Shown: one piece after another, positions 17,298 through 25,766 of the stretch
Position numbering within the stretch: position 1 is the stretch's first letter
How the letters are laid out: every line of letters starts with the position of its first letter
Origin: Bacteroidia bacterium
GTDB taxonomy: Bacteria; Bacteroidota; Bacteroidia; UKL13-3
Direction: 5' to 3'
NCBI GenBank assembly: GCA_014376805.1
Contig: JACMQU010000014.1
Location: 1-62,648, forward strand
Length of the DNA: 62,648 nucleotides
The notes under the pieces: model-generated
What the model saw: the letters and a program-made list of their open reading frames with translations, nothing else
Told to the model about the DNA's origin: nothing
The model's database searches: none
Made by a program: the position numbers and the translations under genes

Positions 17298-18548
17298 ATG
17301 AATACACAGTTAATACAGAACCATACTTTGTCCACCAACCAAGGCTTTTATGAAGGGCTGGTGATAGAATCATTGATGAAAATGGACAAAGGGCGGCTAA
17401 ACATGTTTATGCCAGGTGGTGAACTAATACAGATAGGCGATGGTATTGATCCTCTTGTTGCTACACTTACGGTTAAAAGCAACTCTTTCTTTAAGCGATG
17501 TATTTTATATGGTGATATCGGATTTGGTGAATCATTTGTTGATGGTGAATGGGAAACAGATAGTATAACGCAGGTTATTAAATGGGTTTTGCTTAATATT
17601 GATCGTGCACCTTCCGTTTCGGGTTCAAAAGTAAAAGCATTTGGTTTAAACCTCTTGAAGTTGTTTAATAAATTTGGTTCTATGAAACGTGCCAATAGCA
17701 TGGCGGGATCGAGAAAAAATATTACGGAACATTATGACTTGAGTAATGAATTTTTCGCCTTGTTTCTTGATGCAGATATGACATATTCATCGGCCTATTT
17801 TAAAGAGCCGGATATGACGCTGGAAGAAGCCCAGAACGCAAAATATGAAAGATTGTGCAGGCAACTACATCTTAAAGCAGATGACCATGTACTTGAGATT
17901 GGGAGCGGTTGGGGAGCCAATGCCATTTATATGGCGAAAAATTATGGTTGCAGGGTAACAACAGCAACTATTTCTGAAGAGCAGTTCAAATTAACCAAAG
18001 AACGGATTGCCCGGCAAGGGCTAACGCATAAGATTACGGTATTGCTAAGCGATTACAGGCTGCTTACGGGTAAGTTTGATAAGATAGTGTCTATTGAAAT
18101 GCTGGAAGCTGTGGGTGCTCAGTATTTGCCTGTGTATTTCAAAAAATGTAACACGTTGCTGAAGAAGGATGGAATCTTTGCTTTTCAGGTAATCACCTGT
18201 CCGGATTCGCGCTTTGCCAGTCTTAAAAATGGTGTCGACTGGATTCAGAAACATATTTTTCCGGGTTCGTTACTGCCTTCAGTAGCAGCTATAAATAAAG
18301 CCATCAATGATACCGGTGATCTTACCCTGCTTGATTTAAAAGATCTGGGAAATGATTATGCATTAACGCTGAATCAGTGGCATAAGGCTTTTGGCAAAAA
18401 TATAAAAGCAGTTAAGCAATTAGGCTTTGATGAAAGGTTTATCAGAAAATGGAATTATTATCTTAATTATTGCGAAGCTGCATTTGCGATGAGAAATATT
18501 AACGTGATGCAATTTGTATATGCAAGACCAAATACATTGCGCGGCTAA
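17298..18548 (+). CDS. Cyclopropane-fatty-acyl-phospholipid synthase homologue with altered active site
   Basis: A 416-residue full-length Cfa homologue: an N-terminal domain (about 1-130), then a SAM methyltransferase domain starting at HYDLSNEFF and carrying LEIGSGWGAN (about 197-206). Aligned by eye to E. coli Cfa, the catalytic Cys in YSCAYW is Ser here (YSSAYF, residue about 165), and the His in the HTIG strand is Gln (FAFQVITC, residue about 297). The Glu of MLEAVG (about 270) and the Tyr of GNDYALTL are kept. The bicarbonate/proton-abstraction site is thus changed, which fits a methyltransferase or methylenating enzyme rather than a true cyclopropane synthase (inference). Last gene of the lipid cluster; faces the S41 pseudogene tail to tail. 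Confidence 0.87.
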   Translation: MNTQLIQNHTLSTNQGFYEGLVIESLMKMDKGRLNMFMPGGELIQIGDGIDPLVATLTVKSNSFFKRCILYGDIGFGESFVDGEWETDSITQVIKWVLLNIDRAPSVSGSKVKAFGLNLLKLFNKFGSMKRANSMAGSRKNITEHYDLSNEFFALFLDADMTYSSAYFKEPDMTLEEAQNAKYERLCRQLHLKADDHVLEIGSGWGANAIYMAKNYGCRVTTATISEEQFKLTKERIARQGLTHKITVLLSDYRLLTGKFDKIVSIEMLEAVGAQYLPVYFKKCNTLLKKDGIFAFQVITCPDSRFASLKNGVDWIQKHIFPGSLLPSVAAINKAINDTGDLTLLDLKDLGNDYALTLNQWHKAFGKNIKAVKQLGFDERFIRKWNYYLNYCEAAFAMRNINVMQFVYARPNTLRG

Positions 18549-18550
18549 GG

Positions 18551-18588
18551 ATTTGTTTTAAGTTTATAATAAACCAAACAAAAATCAT
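18551..18588. terminator. AT-rich inverted repeat between convergent genes
   Basis: GATTTGTTTT and AACAAAAATC enclose GTTTATAATAAAC, itself a small palindrome. It sits exactly in the 36-bp gap between two converging genes and could act in both directions, but it has almost no GC in the stem, so this is a weak call. Confidence 0.35.
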
Positions 18589-19423
18589 TTCGCGTTTATA
18601 ATTTCCAAAGCTCGTTCCAGCACCTCATCTTTTTTTGCCCTGATCCCCGTAACTGTTGGTTTTACTTCAACATCCGGGATTATGCCAATACGTTGTGTTT
18701 CTCTACCATCAGGATAATACACGCCAATACCACTTATTCCAGTGCGCATGCCACCGGGAAGAAAAATCATTGACACATTGCCGTCAGCTCCGGCCGTGGT
18801 GCTTCCAACCACAGTTGCCTTAGGTGCTTTTCTGAACGCCATCACATGATATTCTGCCGAACTTTGTGTGGTTTCATTCACCAGAATAACCACTTTGCCT
18901 TTATAATAATCAGCATTCTTCTTTCCGGCTTTTATAACATCTGTCATTGTAAAAAGGCCCGGGGTAATAATATTTCCATTTGAAAATTTTACAAATGCCA
19001 TACTATCGGGTAATAAATATTCACTCAAAGTAAAGATTATAAAATCAGAAGGATAGCAACGGAAATCAATGATTAATCCTTTTGTTTTGTTGATTGTTTT
19101 CATAAGTTCCGGCAGATACGCAGTCTTTATCGTGCCAGGATATAGGTAAGAAATATTATTACCAAATAATTTAAAACAGGTGTCTTTCTTAACGTATTGC
19201 CAGTAAACATTCATTTCTTCAGACGAATATGTTTTTATCTTTGTTTGCTGTTGCTGGCCATCTCTGATGAATCCAATATTCAGAATGGTATCATTTGACC
19301 GCAATAATTTTTCAGAAATGTTTCTGAGCTGACTGGGAGAAATTGGAGGCTGGAGACTGTCTGACCAAATGAGCACATGGTAATAAAACAAAAATGAAAG
19401 GCTAAAATTTTTTTATAAGTCAT
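18585..19423 (-). pseudogene. S41 (C-terminal-processing-like) protease with internal deletion and frameshift
   Basis: The intact frame (18585-19391) has the C-terminal two thirds of a Bacteroidota S41 protease: the tail of a PDZ domain (SQLRNISEKLLR), then the catalytic NETTQSSAEY serine segment, VGSTTAGADG, and the closing GIIPDVEVKPT. Its N-terminus begins in the middle of the PDZ domain. Just upstream, in another frame, an ATG at 19423 starts a good signal peptide (MTYKKILAF through CSFGQ) that runs straight into the PDZ remnant out of frame. The parsimonious reading is that a secreted protease lost its first domains in a deletion that also shifted the frame. The catalytic Lys cannot be confirmed. 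A short functional protein from an internal start is possible but less likely. Confidence 0.75.
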
Positions 19424-19465
19424 GATGGTTATGTATTATGGAAAATTCACTAATTAAATATTATG

Positions 19466-20641
19466 CTATTTGCTAAAATCAAATGCTTTAAGATGGAATG
19501 CTAATTTCTTTCTGAATTCTTTTTCGAACGCTACTTTATTGAGCCCGGTAATTTTGCGAACAGCTGTATAGATTTGCTCGGGCCTGTTTGTATTAGCTTC
19601 AGCAAGTGCTTTTATGCCGGCATAGCCTTTCTTATCAAATACAATTTCTGCTAATACCGAACCTGTTGGATAAGCGGTTTGGTAACCATTCCATTCTGCT
19701 TCATTCTTTAATAGAACGGGTAAGGTATAGGTAGGTTTATTAGCGCCATAATCCTTCGCAAGTTTAACTATCCGCCATTCATATTTCTCTGAACCGTATT
19801 CGCCCAGAAAGCAAGCCATTCCTTCCTGAATAATATAATTTGACGTATCTCCTTTGCCACCTTTCGAAATCATATGAACAAATTCATGCGGGTAATACTC
19901 ATTTCCTTTTGAAGAAAAAATTTGATTAAGGAAGAGGTAAGACATGCCTGTGGTATGATTTAAGTAATAATACGCAAACCCAAAGAGCAACCCCATTTCA
20001 TCCGGATTATCACAAATATAAAAGCTCAAGGTGTCAACAACTTTTATATCAAGTATAGCTCCTACCGAATCAAAAAAATGAACCGATTTTTTAGCAAGTG
20101 TATCATTAAATATATGCGTTTTGGGATATACATACCTGATGTTTTTATAGCAGGTAGTTATCCATGTATTTACTACATCATTAAAGGTATTTTCCAATAC
20201 CCATTTGCCATTTTCTTTCATCGCATTCAGGTTTAAAATGGTAAGTATTTTATCATAACTGATAGTATCTTTTATAAAGGCTACACGCAAGCCGTATTTC
20301 TGATCCTTCTTTTTTTCTATCGTTAAAATAAATGGTTTCCAGTTTCTTTTAGAAAAAATTATTTTAGGTGATGCATCTAATGTATAAAATGCAATATAAA
20401 AAATAGCAGGGTTTGCACCTTTTCGCTCTCTTTTTTCTCTGGCGTTCCAATAAGGATTATCATATAAGGAATCAGGACGGGATTCGAGGTAATTTTTAAA
20501 AAGATGGTATATTTCATATACCTCAGTATCCGTAGTATCTATCCTTCCGCTTATTTCTATATCCAAGGTATCCCTTTTTATCTGAGCGAAACAGGTTACT
20601 GTAAAAAATAAAAGTATGCCAAGGGTAATAAATGTTTTCAT
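19466..20641 (-). CDS. Secreted gluzincin-type zinc metallopeptidase (peptidase MA-like)
   Basis: A 391-residue exported protein with an N-terminal signal peptide ending near CFAQ. The zinc site is visible: YYPHEFVHMISKGG provides HEFVH (HExxH, near residue 249), and the downstream QEGMACFLGEYGS (about 270-282) provides the third ligand Glu, as in gluzincins. The rest of the chain has no recognised domain. It acts outside the cytoplasm; the substrate is unknown. It sits between the broken S41 protease and an alpha/beta hydrolase on the same strand, so this may have been a small secreted-hydrolase island. Confidence 0.75.
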   Translation of the reverse strand: MKTFITLGILLFFTVTCFAQIKRDTLDIEISGRIDTTDTEVYEIYHLFKNYLESRPDSLYDNPYWNAREKRERKGANPAIFYIAFYTLDASPKIIFSKRNWKPFILTIEKKKDQKYGLRVAFIKDTISYDKILTILNLNAMKENGKWVLENTFNDVVNTWITTCYKNIRYVYPKTHIFNDTLAKKSVHFFDSVGAILDIKVVDTLSFYICDNPDEMGLLFGFAYYYLNHTTGMSYLFLNQIFSSKGNEYYPHEFVHMISKGGKGDTSNYIIQEGMACFLGEYGSEKYEWRIVKLAKDYGANKPTYTLPVLLKNEAEWNGYQTAYPTGSVLAEIVFDKKGYAGIKALAEANTNRPEQIYTAVRKITGLNKVAFEKEFRKKLAFHLKAFDFSK

Positions 20642-20722
20642 AGGCTTACGGTTTTTTAATTAAAGGCGAAATTTATGGAAACCTGTTGAATTTAATAACT
20701 TAGATGTGTTCGAATTCGTTTT

Positions 20723-21637
20723 TCATTGCCCTATTAACCAGTTTATCACGGCTTCACTTTCTGCAATTGACCAGGAATGCGGATTTCTTTTGCCTGTCAA
20801 TTTTCGATATCCTTTCCCTGAACTGATAACAAGTAGTGCTTTTTTATTGCCCATCAATTTCAGTGAATTAATCATGGATGAACAATCCATAATATTAAGG
20901 TCGTTAATGCTCCTTCCTCTTTCTTCCATTTGCCATATAAGATCGGGTTCACTAAGGAGCATTACCGGACAATTAACAAGCGGTTTAATATTGGTATGCA
21001 AGGTATCGGAATAAGAATATGGTGACAATTTATGAAATGATTTTAACTGGTAATAAGGTGTACCCTGAAACTCAAATTCTATTCTTTTTAAAAAGTAATC
21101 TGCTTCTCTTAATGCAACTTCCGTTTTGCTTTGTCTCATTGTCTCCTTCAAACTATAATAAACTCTTTCAAAGTCAAGAGGTGGATCAATGGCAAAAATG
21201 GCTTTTGGTTTTATCAGCATTGGTGATGCATAAGCGCGCTCTGCATATTTAACAACACCCGCACCTCCAAGCGAGAAAGCACCAAGGTAAAATGGTTTAT
21301 TTTGTGTATGATATTTTTGCTGAAGCATAGGTATAAGATGATCCAAAGTTACCTGCGATGCACTATCTATAAAGAAGTTGGCAGTGCCCATTTGCAAGGA
21401 TGCAAAAACCGTTATCAACCCTTTTGCCGAGGCTGTATTTTGAATGCTTGTTTCATTCATTGCAATTTCTGGTCGCTCGCCAAATGATGTAAGAAGCAGC
21501 AACAAACCTTCTGCCTGCTTTTCGGGTTTGAAAGCTATATAATAATTGCTGTTACTGTCATTAGCATCCGCATAAATAATTTCCTTTGTCTGACTATAAC
21601 TGAATAAAGTTGCAAGCACAGTTATCATCAAAAGCAT
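20723..21637 (-). CDS. Putative secreted alpha/beta hydrolase
   Basis: A 304-residue protein starting with a short signal peptide (ending SYSQ). GAFSLGGAG (about 122-130) is a typical G-x-S-x-G nucleophile elbow. An acidic segment after a beta strand (PVMLLSEPD, about 221-229) and a late His (NPHSW, about 288-292) could complete a Ser-Asp-His triad. Substrate unknown. Start at 21637 gives a signal peptide of normal length. Upstream on the same strand lie only gene remnants. Confidence 0.65.
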   Translation of the reverse strand: MLLMITVLATLFSYSQTKEIIYADANDSNSNYYIAFKPEKQAEGLLLLLTSFGERPEIAMNETSIQNTASAKGLITVFASLQMGTANFFIDSASQVTLDHLIPMLQQKYHTQNKPFYLGAFSLGGAGVVKYAERAYASPMLIKPKAIFAIDPPLDFERVYYSLKETMRQSKTEVALREADYFLKRIEFEFQGTPYYQLKSFHKLSPYSYSDTLHTNIKPLVNCPVMLLSEPDLIWQMEERGRSINDLNIMDCSSMINSLKLMGNKKALLVISSGKGYRKLTGKRNPHSWSIAESEAVINWLIGQ

Positions 21638-21690
21638 TAATTTTTTAAAGCGCTATTTGTTAAAGATTGTCTCATTGTCATCCGTTATTA

Positions 21691-22075
21691 TTAAACGTGT
21701 TTTAAAAATTTTGGATCCAGCTGTTCATTGAACCACTTATCAATAATTGATTTTTTGAATCTCGATTCCTTCCCCAGTTTAGCAGCAGGAATTTTCCCGT
21801 CCTTTGCCCATACATATATAGTTTGAGGTTTGAGTTTTAAATATTTGCAACCTCTTCAAGTGTCATTATATCTTCCAGGTTTTTTTTTTGAAATATAAAT
21901 GACTGTGTTTGTCTGCTTCTATCGGATCAATTAAAGTGCTGTAAGCACCTGGCTTTATTAATTCACTTTGCTGCTCTTTTTCATTGCCTGATATTAACTG
22001 ATCAACGCAATATACAATGGCAGTATTAAAGTTGTCTTCATACTTCCTGAACAACGTAAACAATTCATTTCTGTT
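21691..22075 (-). pseudogene. Broken helix-turn-helix (excisionase/MerR-like HTH_17) DNA-binding protein
   Basis: Reading the minus strand from the ATG at 21866 gives MTLEEVANI, then a stop. One base earlier in frame, the sequence continues as LKLKPQTIYVWAKDGKIPAAKLG, then FKKSIIDKWF and a stop at 21691. Together this is a full HTH_17-type domain split by a one-base deletion. A second in-frame segment upstream (about 22075-21868; NELFTLFRKYED at its start) ends in a TAATG overlap with this ATG and may be the N-terminal part of the same gene, also frameshifted. Such short HTH proteins often act as transcription regulators or excisionases. Not functional as it stands. Confidence 0.65.
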
Positions 22076-22418
22076 AAAATAACTACCGGCGAAAAAGAGA
22101 GGATAATGGTTATGGTGAAGACCAAGCCGCTTAAAACTATAATAATCATTTGACGGATGTTCATGGTTGATCCAAGAATTTGCCGGATCATAAAAAATGA
22201 TGAGAAGCATATCACAATTGAGCGCAGAAAAGTGCAATCACTTTTATCCCGGCAACAATAGATTGAAGGAAGCTGTGATAACTTCCCATAACAACGCCAT
22301 ACACAAACGCAAATGCACAGATAACAATAAGTTGATGAATGATTAGCTTGTTTGATTGTGCTGTGCTTATTTCTTCAAAATAAGATTCCCGGTTCTGAAA
22401 TATTTTAAACACATCCAT
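22074..22418 (-). pseudogene. Frameshifted remnant of a polytopic membrane protein
   Basis: Two frames join into one membrane-protein-like sequence. The first (22418-22212) starts MDVFKIFQNRESYFEEI and reaches VYGVVMGSYHSFLQSI. The second (from about 22215 to 22074) continues with ILGSTMNIRQM and then GLVFTITIILSFSPV. The blocks VMGSY, a GS-x-[LM] turn and the LSFSPV helix resemble a family of Yip1-like small bacterial membrane proteins I know only as hypothetical. After SFSPV the similarity stops and the HTH remnant begins in another frame, so the C-terminal half has been lost. Confidence 0.55.
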
Positions 22419-22722
22419 GAGTGAATTTAAGTTTGTTATGATTTTTGTATTGGGAATTCAAATGTAATAATCTTCTTTAATTTTTATACAGTATTTTACT
22501 GATTATTACTTTTTATTGTTTTTTAGGTTATTGATTTATCTTATGATTATAATTTATTAAAATAACCAAACTTTATAGATTTCCGCCGAATAATTTTGAT
22601 AGAAGTAAATGATTAAACCAGCGTAAAATATTTTAAAATTAGTTCAATTCCAGGTTAAAAAAAAATTCGTCATAGCGCGATGAGATATAAAAGAAGCAGG
22701 TAGAAATTACCGTAAAACTATT
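22419..22722. other. 304-bp AT-rich intergenic region
   Basis: Nothing recognised: A/T runs only, no hairpin with a GC stem, no gene-like frame. It separates the remnants from the acyltransferase gene. Confidence 0.5.
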
Positions 22723-23688
22723 TTATTTATTCTTAAACGGATGCCTTAACACATAAGAAGGTGTTTTATGATATCGTTTGGCATACAGCTTAAGAAGCCA
22801 GGTAAAGATCCTGCTTCGGCTAAAAAATACAAAACTGTTTTCAACGGGTATTGCACCCAGTGTACTTTTTATTTCAGGTGCAGTTCTGCCCAAGTTAAGG
22901 AGACTTACTTTTTTTTCAATACTGTATGCTATTGTATCATACATCATTCGCTGGTACAAATGAAGTGGTGTACCTACAGCAATATCATAACCAAGATGCA
23001 TCGCATAGATTGTATCTGTATCAATCATACTACCCATAAAACCAATTAAATTTTCTCCCTGAAAATAGCCTGTTAACTGATATTTATCTTGTAGCACTTT
23101 GTGGTAACTTTGCATTATCAATGCCAGGTCATTACCTATAGTTATGGTTTTATTTTTAATAGTATCGAATAGTAGTTGAGAGCATTTCAGAATCCAGGTA
23201 TCAATGTGCGCATCATTCAGATTACGTTTGGTAACTCCTTCCGAAAGTGCATAAACTCTGTTGGTACGGATGCGGTACTTGGAGGTAAGACTTGCCTTAT
23301 AATCTTCGAAATTAGTCCATTCAGTGTTGATTGGGATCACCATAAACGGTTCACCTGAAACAACGATACCATCTTTTATAAACTGCTTACCGGATACGTT
23401 TGCCAGTAACAAACCGCAACTATTTGCATAGGTTCCGAATTGTTCTTTCCCTTTAACCGGATCAATTACCGGCATATCAACACCCGGTAAACATGGATTA
23501 CCCAGGTGTCTGAAGAATCCTTTTTTTAATAACATATTTAAGATGCGTAAAATTACCTGTGAGATATACTTACCGGTAGGCTTACTCAGTTCAAGATAGC
23601 TATACGTAAGTTCAACGCCATTAACGGGCATGGTTCCACCATAATTAGGCATTGCTTTAAATAAAAATGTATAGGACGGATAGTTCAA
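22723..23688 (-). CDS. GNAT/FemAB-like acyltransferase (BioF2-like fold)
   Basis: About 321 residues. The C-terminal half shows the pattern of the duplicated-GNAT acetyltransferase group: a basic SLTSKYRIRTNRV segment (about 133-145), LTGYFQGENLIGFMGSM (about 203-219) and a late LNLGRT strand (about 264-269). This group includes FemAB-type aminoacyl transferases and enzymes of lipid or polysaccharide acylation; the substrate is not predictable. The only start at the left end is TTG 23688. The frame stays open up to the stop of the upstream tlpA-like gene (23731), and the first ATG is at 23652, so the start is uncertain. Likely co-transcribed with the thioredoxin gene upstream. Confidence 0.55.
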   Translation of the reverse strand: MNYPSYTFLFKAMPNYGGTMPVNGVELTYSYLELSKPTGKYISQVILRILNMLLKKGFFRHLGNPCLPGVDMPVIDPVKGKEQFGTYANSCGLLLANVSGKQFIKDGIVVSGEPFMVIPINTEWTNFEDYKASLTSKYRIRTNRVYALSEGVTKRNLNDAHIDTWILKCSQLLFDTIKNKTITIGNDLALIMQSYHKVLQDKYQLTGYFQGENLIGFMGSMIDTDTIYAMHLGYDIAVGTPLHLYQRMMYDTIAYSIEKKVSLLNLGRTAPEIKSTLGAIPVENSFVFFSRSRIFTWLLKLYAKRYHKTPSYVLRHPFKNK

Positions 23689-23730
23689 TGGTTGAGTGCT
23701 TGCAGCTATGGTAAAAGTTGAGTTATCAGG

Positions 23731-25131
23731 TTATTTTTTTAATGCTTCTTCAATCTGCTGGTAAATAACTTTTTGGCTTGGCCGCTGAGCAGGTGCAGAT
23801 AAGAATTTGCCATCCCTATCAATTAAAAAATACGAAGGGATAGATAAAACTTTATAGTTTTTACCTATGTCTGAAGCATGATTTGGGCCAATAAGATTGA
23901 TCCCGGTTATCTTGTTTCTGGCAACACTTTTTTTCCACGCTTCTTCATTCTGATCAATTGACACGTTCACAAACACGACGTCTTTTCCGGCAAAGTGCTC
24001 TTTAAGTTTTTCACTGGCAGGCATCTCCCCAAGGCAGGGTCCGCACCAGCTAGCCCAGAAGTCGAGATATACAATTTTGCCTTTTAAAGATTCAAGTGAT
24101 ATTTTGTTTCCATTCAAATCCGGTAGTTCAAAACCCGGAGCCCATGCTTCTGTTGAAAAGGGTAATTTTTCTTTATACTTTGTTTCCAATAATCTGTAAT
24201 CGGGTTCAGCATTATACAAAGTTTTAAGGGTTGAATACATGGCCGTTGCATCACTGAAATTCCCAAACAAAATTATTTCATTCCATAACTGAAGTCGGAA
24301 TGTTTGCAGAACTTTTCCTGTAAAAAAAGTATCACTTTCACGGTAAGCCAACATCGCCTCGGGTTGTTGTTTACGTTCTATGAACTTATGGATCAGGTAA
24401 TATTTTAAGAAGTTACGGTATTGGGAGGAAGAGACAGCAAGATCGTTATTAACGACTGTAAGGTTAAGGAAATTATAGTAGCCTGTATCTACCGGTAATT
24501 GTTTATTATCTATACCCCGCATACTATAATACCATACTGGATAGTTGATTTTAATATTAGCCGCTTCATAGATATCTTCAGCCTGTTGCCACTGATAAAA
24601 TCCGGGAGAAAGTTTTGCTTTATACTTCTTCAGATATTTTAATTTTACATTGCTGACGCTATCGCAATATTTTTTAAAATTTTCGGCATTTCGGTTAGTC
24701 ATTTCAAGAATAAGATCATGCGAATAAGAAATGCTTTCGATGTTTTTGGAGAAGTAAACGGATTTTTGATTTACAAAATTTGCCTGTTCTGCTCCCTTAC
24801 CTGTAAAGTGAATTTTTGATTTCCCATTTTCCATTTTTTCCACAACAACTAAGCTATCATCCGGATCAGCATAAAAGCGAAACATAAGTTTACCCGAAAC
24901 AAAAGACAGTATCTGACCTTCATAAAAATTCACTTGTATTTTAAATGATCCATTAGAATCTATTTCAAATGGTAATTCATTAATTTCGGTTTGAAACGGA
25001 GTACTTACAAACTGGAGTCGTACGGTTTCTTTTGCCATAAGGGGTAAAGACCCTGATAATACGAATGGTTTGGCATGCGGCTGCAATAAAATCCGGAATA
25101 AAAATAGTAGCAGGATAATTCCCTTTTTCAT
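23731..25131 (-). CDS. TlpA/ResA-like thiol-disulfide oxidoreductase with N-terminal DUF4369-type region
   Basis: A 466-residue exported protein: signal peptide (1-20), an N-terminal beta-rich region of the sort common in Bacteroidota (DUF4369-like, about 21-120), a helical middle, and a C-terminal thioredoxin fold from about 325. The redox motif WASWCGPCLGEMP is near residues 360-372, and the cis-Pro loop is SIPSYFLID (about 428-436). These proteins act in the periplasm, reducing disulfides for cytochrome maturation or other envelope proteins. Downstream neighbour is the acyltransferase; maf is 36 bp upstream. Confidence 0.88.
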   Translation of the reverse strand: MKKGIILLLFLFRILLQPHAKPFVLSGSLPLMAKETVRLQFVSTPFQTEINELPFEIDSNGSFKIQVNFYEGQILSFVSGKLMFRFYADPDDSLVVVEKMENGKSKIHFTGKGAEQANFVNQKSVYFSKNIESISYSHDLILEMTNRNAENFKKYCDSVSNVKLKYLKKYKAKLSPGFYQWQQAEDIYEAANIKINYPVWYYSMRGIDNKQLPVDTGYYNFLNLTVVNNDLAVSSSQYRNFLKYYLIHKFIERKQQPEAMLAYRESDTFFTGKVLQTFRLQLWNEIILFGNFSDATAMYSTLKTLYNAEPDYRLLETKYKEKLPFSTEAWAPGFELPDLNGNKISLESLKGKIVYLDFWASWCGPCLGEMPASEKLKEHFAGKDVVFVNVSIDQNEEAWKKSVARNKITGINLIGPNHASDIGKNYKVLSIPSYFLIDRDGKFLSAPAQRPSQKVIYQQIEEALKK

Positions 25132-25167
25132 GTTCTGATAATAGCTGAAATAATATATTAAATTAAA

Positions 25168-25725
25168 CTAAAAAGCTTTAAGCTCGTCGTATATCCTGCT
25201 TACGGGTAATCCCATTACATTATAATAACAACCATTAATTTTCTCAACAGCAGTGTAGCCAAACCAATCCTGAATACCATAACTTCCTGCTTTATCAAAA
25301 GGCTGATAACTACTTATGTAATGCCTGATCTCCTGGTCATTTAATAATTTGCAGGTAACTTCAGTACGTTCGGCAAAAACCTTCTTTTTATTGTTACTCT
25401 TCAGGCATACACCTGTATATACTGAATGTGTGTTGCCACAGAGCAATTTTAACATATTAAATGCTTCCTGCTCATTCTTTGGCTTATTAAGAACCAAATT
25501 GTTGATGCAGACGATAGTATCAGCCGTAAGCAGTACTTCATCATTACCTAAAGCTTTTGGGTATGCTTCTGCTTTTTTAAGCGCAAGGTATTTAACAATC
25601 TCATCCGTTTTGAGAGAAGGATCATAAGTTTCTTCCACATCAAAAGAACTTAAACTCCACTCCATTTCAAGGGCTTTTATGAGTTCATGCCGTCTGGGCG
25701 ATTTTGAAGCCAGTATTATTTTCAT
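25168..25725 (-). CDS. maf: Maf family nucleoside triphosphate pyrophosphatase
   Basis: A 185-residue Maf protein that hydrolyses noncanonical or excess nucleoside triphosphates (dTTP/UTP type) to monophosphates. The opening IILASKSPRRHELI carries the phosphate-binding S-x-S-PRR motif. TADTIV (about 68-73) holds the catalytic Asp, and the Q-x-x-F-KAGSYGIQ-type block (about 142-153) is conserved. Length is normal. Cytoplasmic housekeeping enzyme, clustered with the TlpA-like gene. Confidence 0.93.
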   Translation of the reverse strand: MKIILASKSPRRHELIKALEMEWSLSSFDVEETYDPSLKTDEIVKYLALKKAEAYPKALGNDEVLLTADTIVCINNLVLNKPKNEQEAFNMLKLLCGNTHSVYTGVCLKSNNKKKVFAERTEVTCKLLNDQEIRHYISSYQPFDKAGSYGIQDWFGYTAVEKINGCYYNVMGLPVSRIYDELKAF

Positions 25726-25766
25726 TATATTTTTTTTTATTTAGTTTCGGGTAGTTGTAAATTAAT

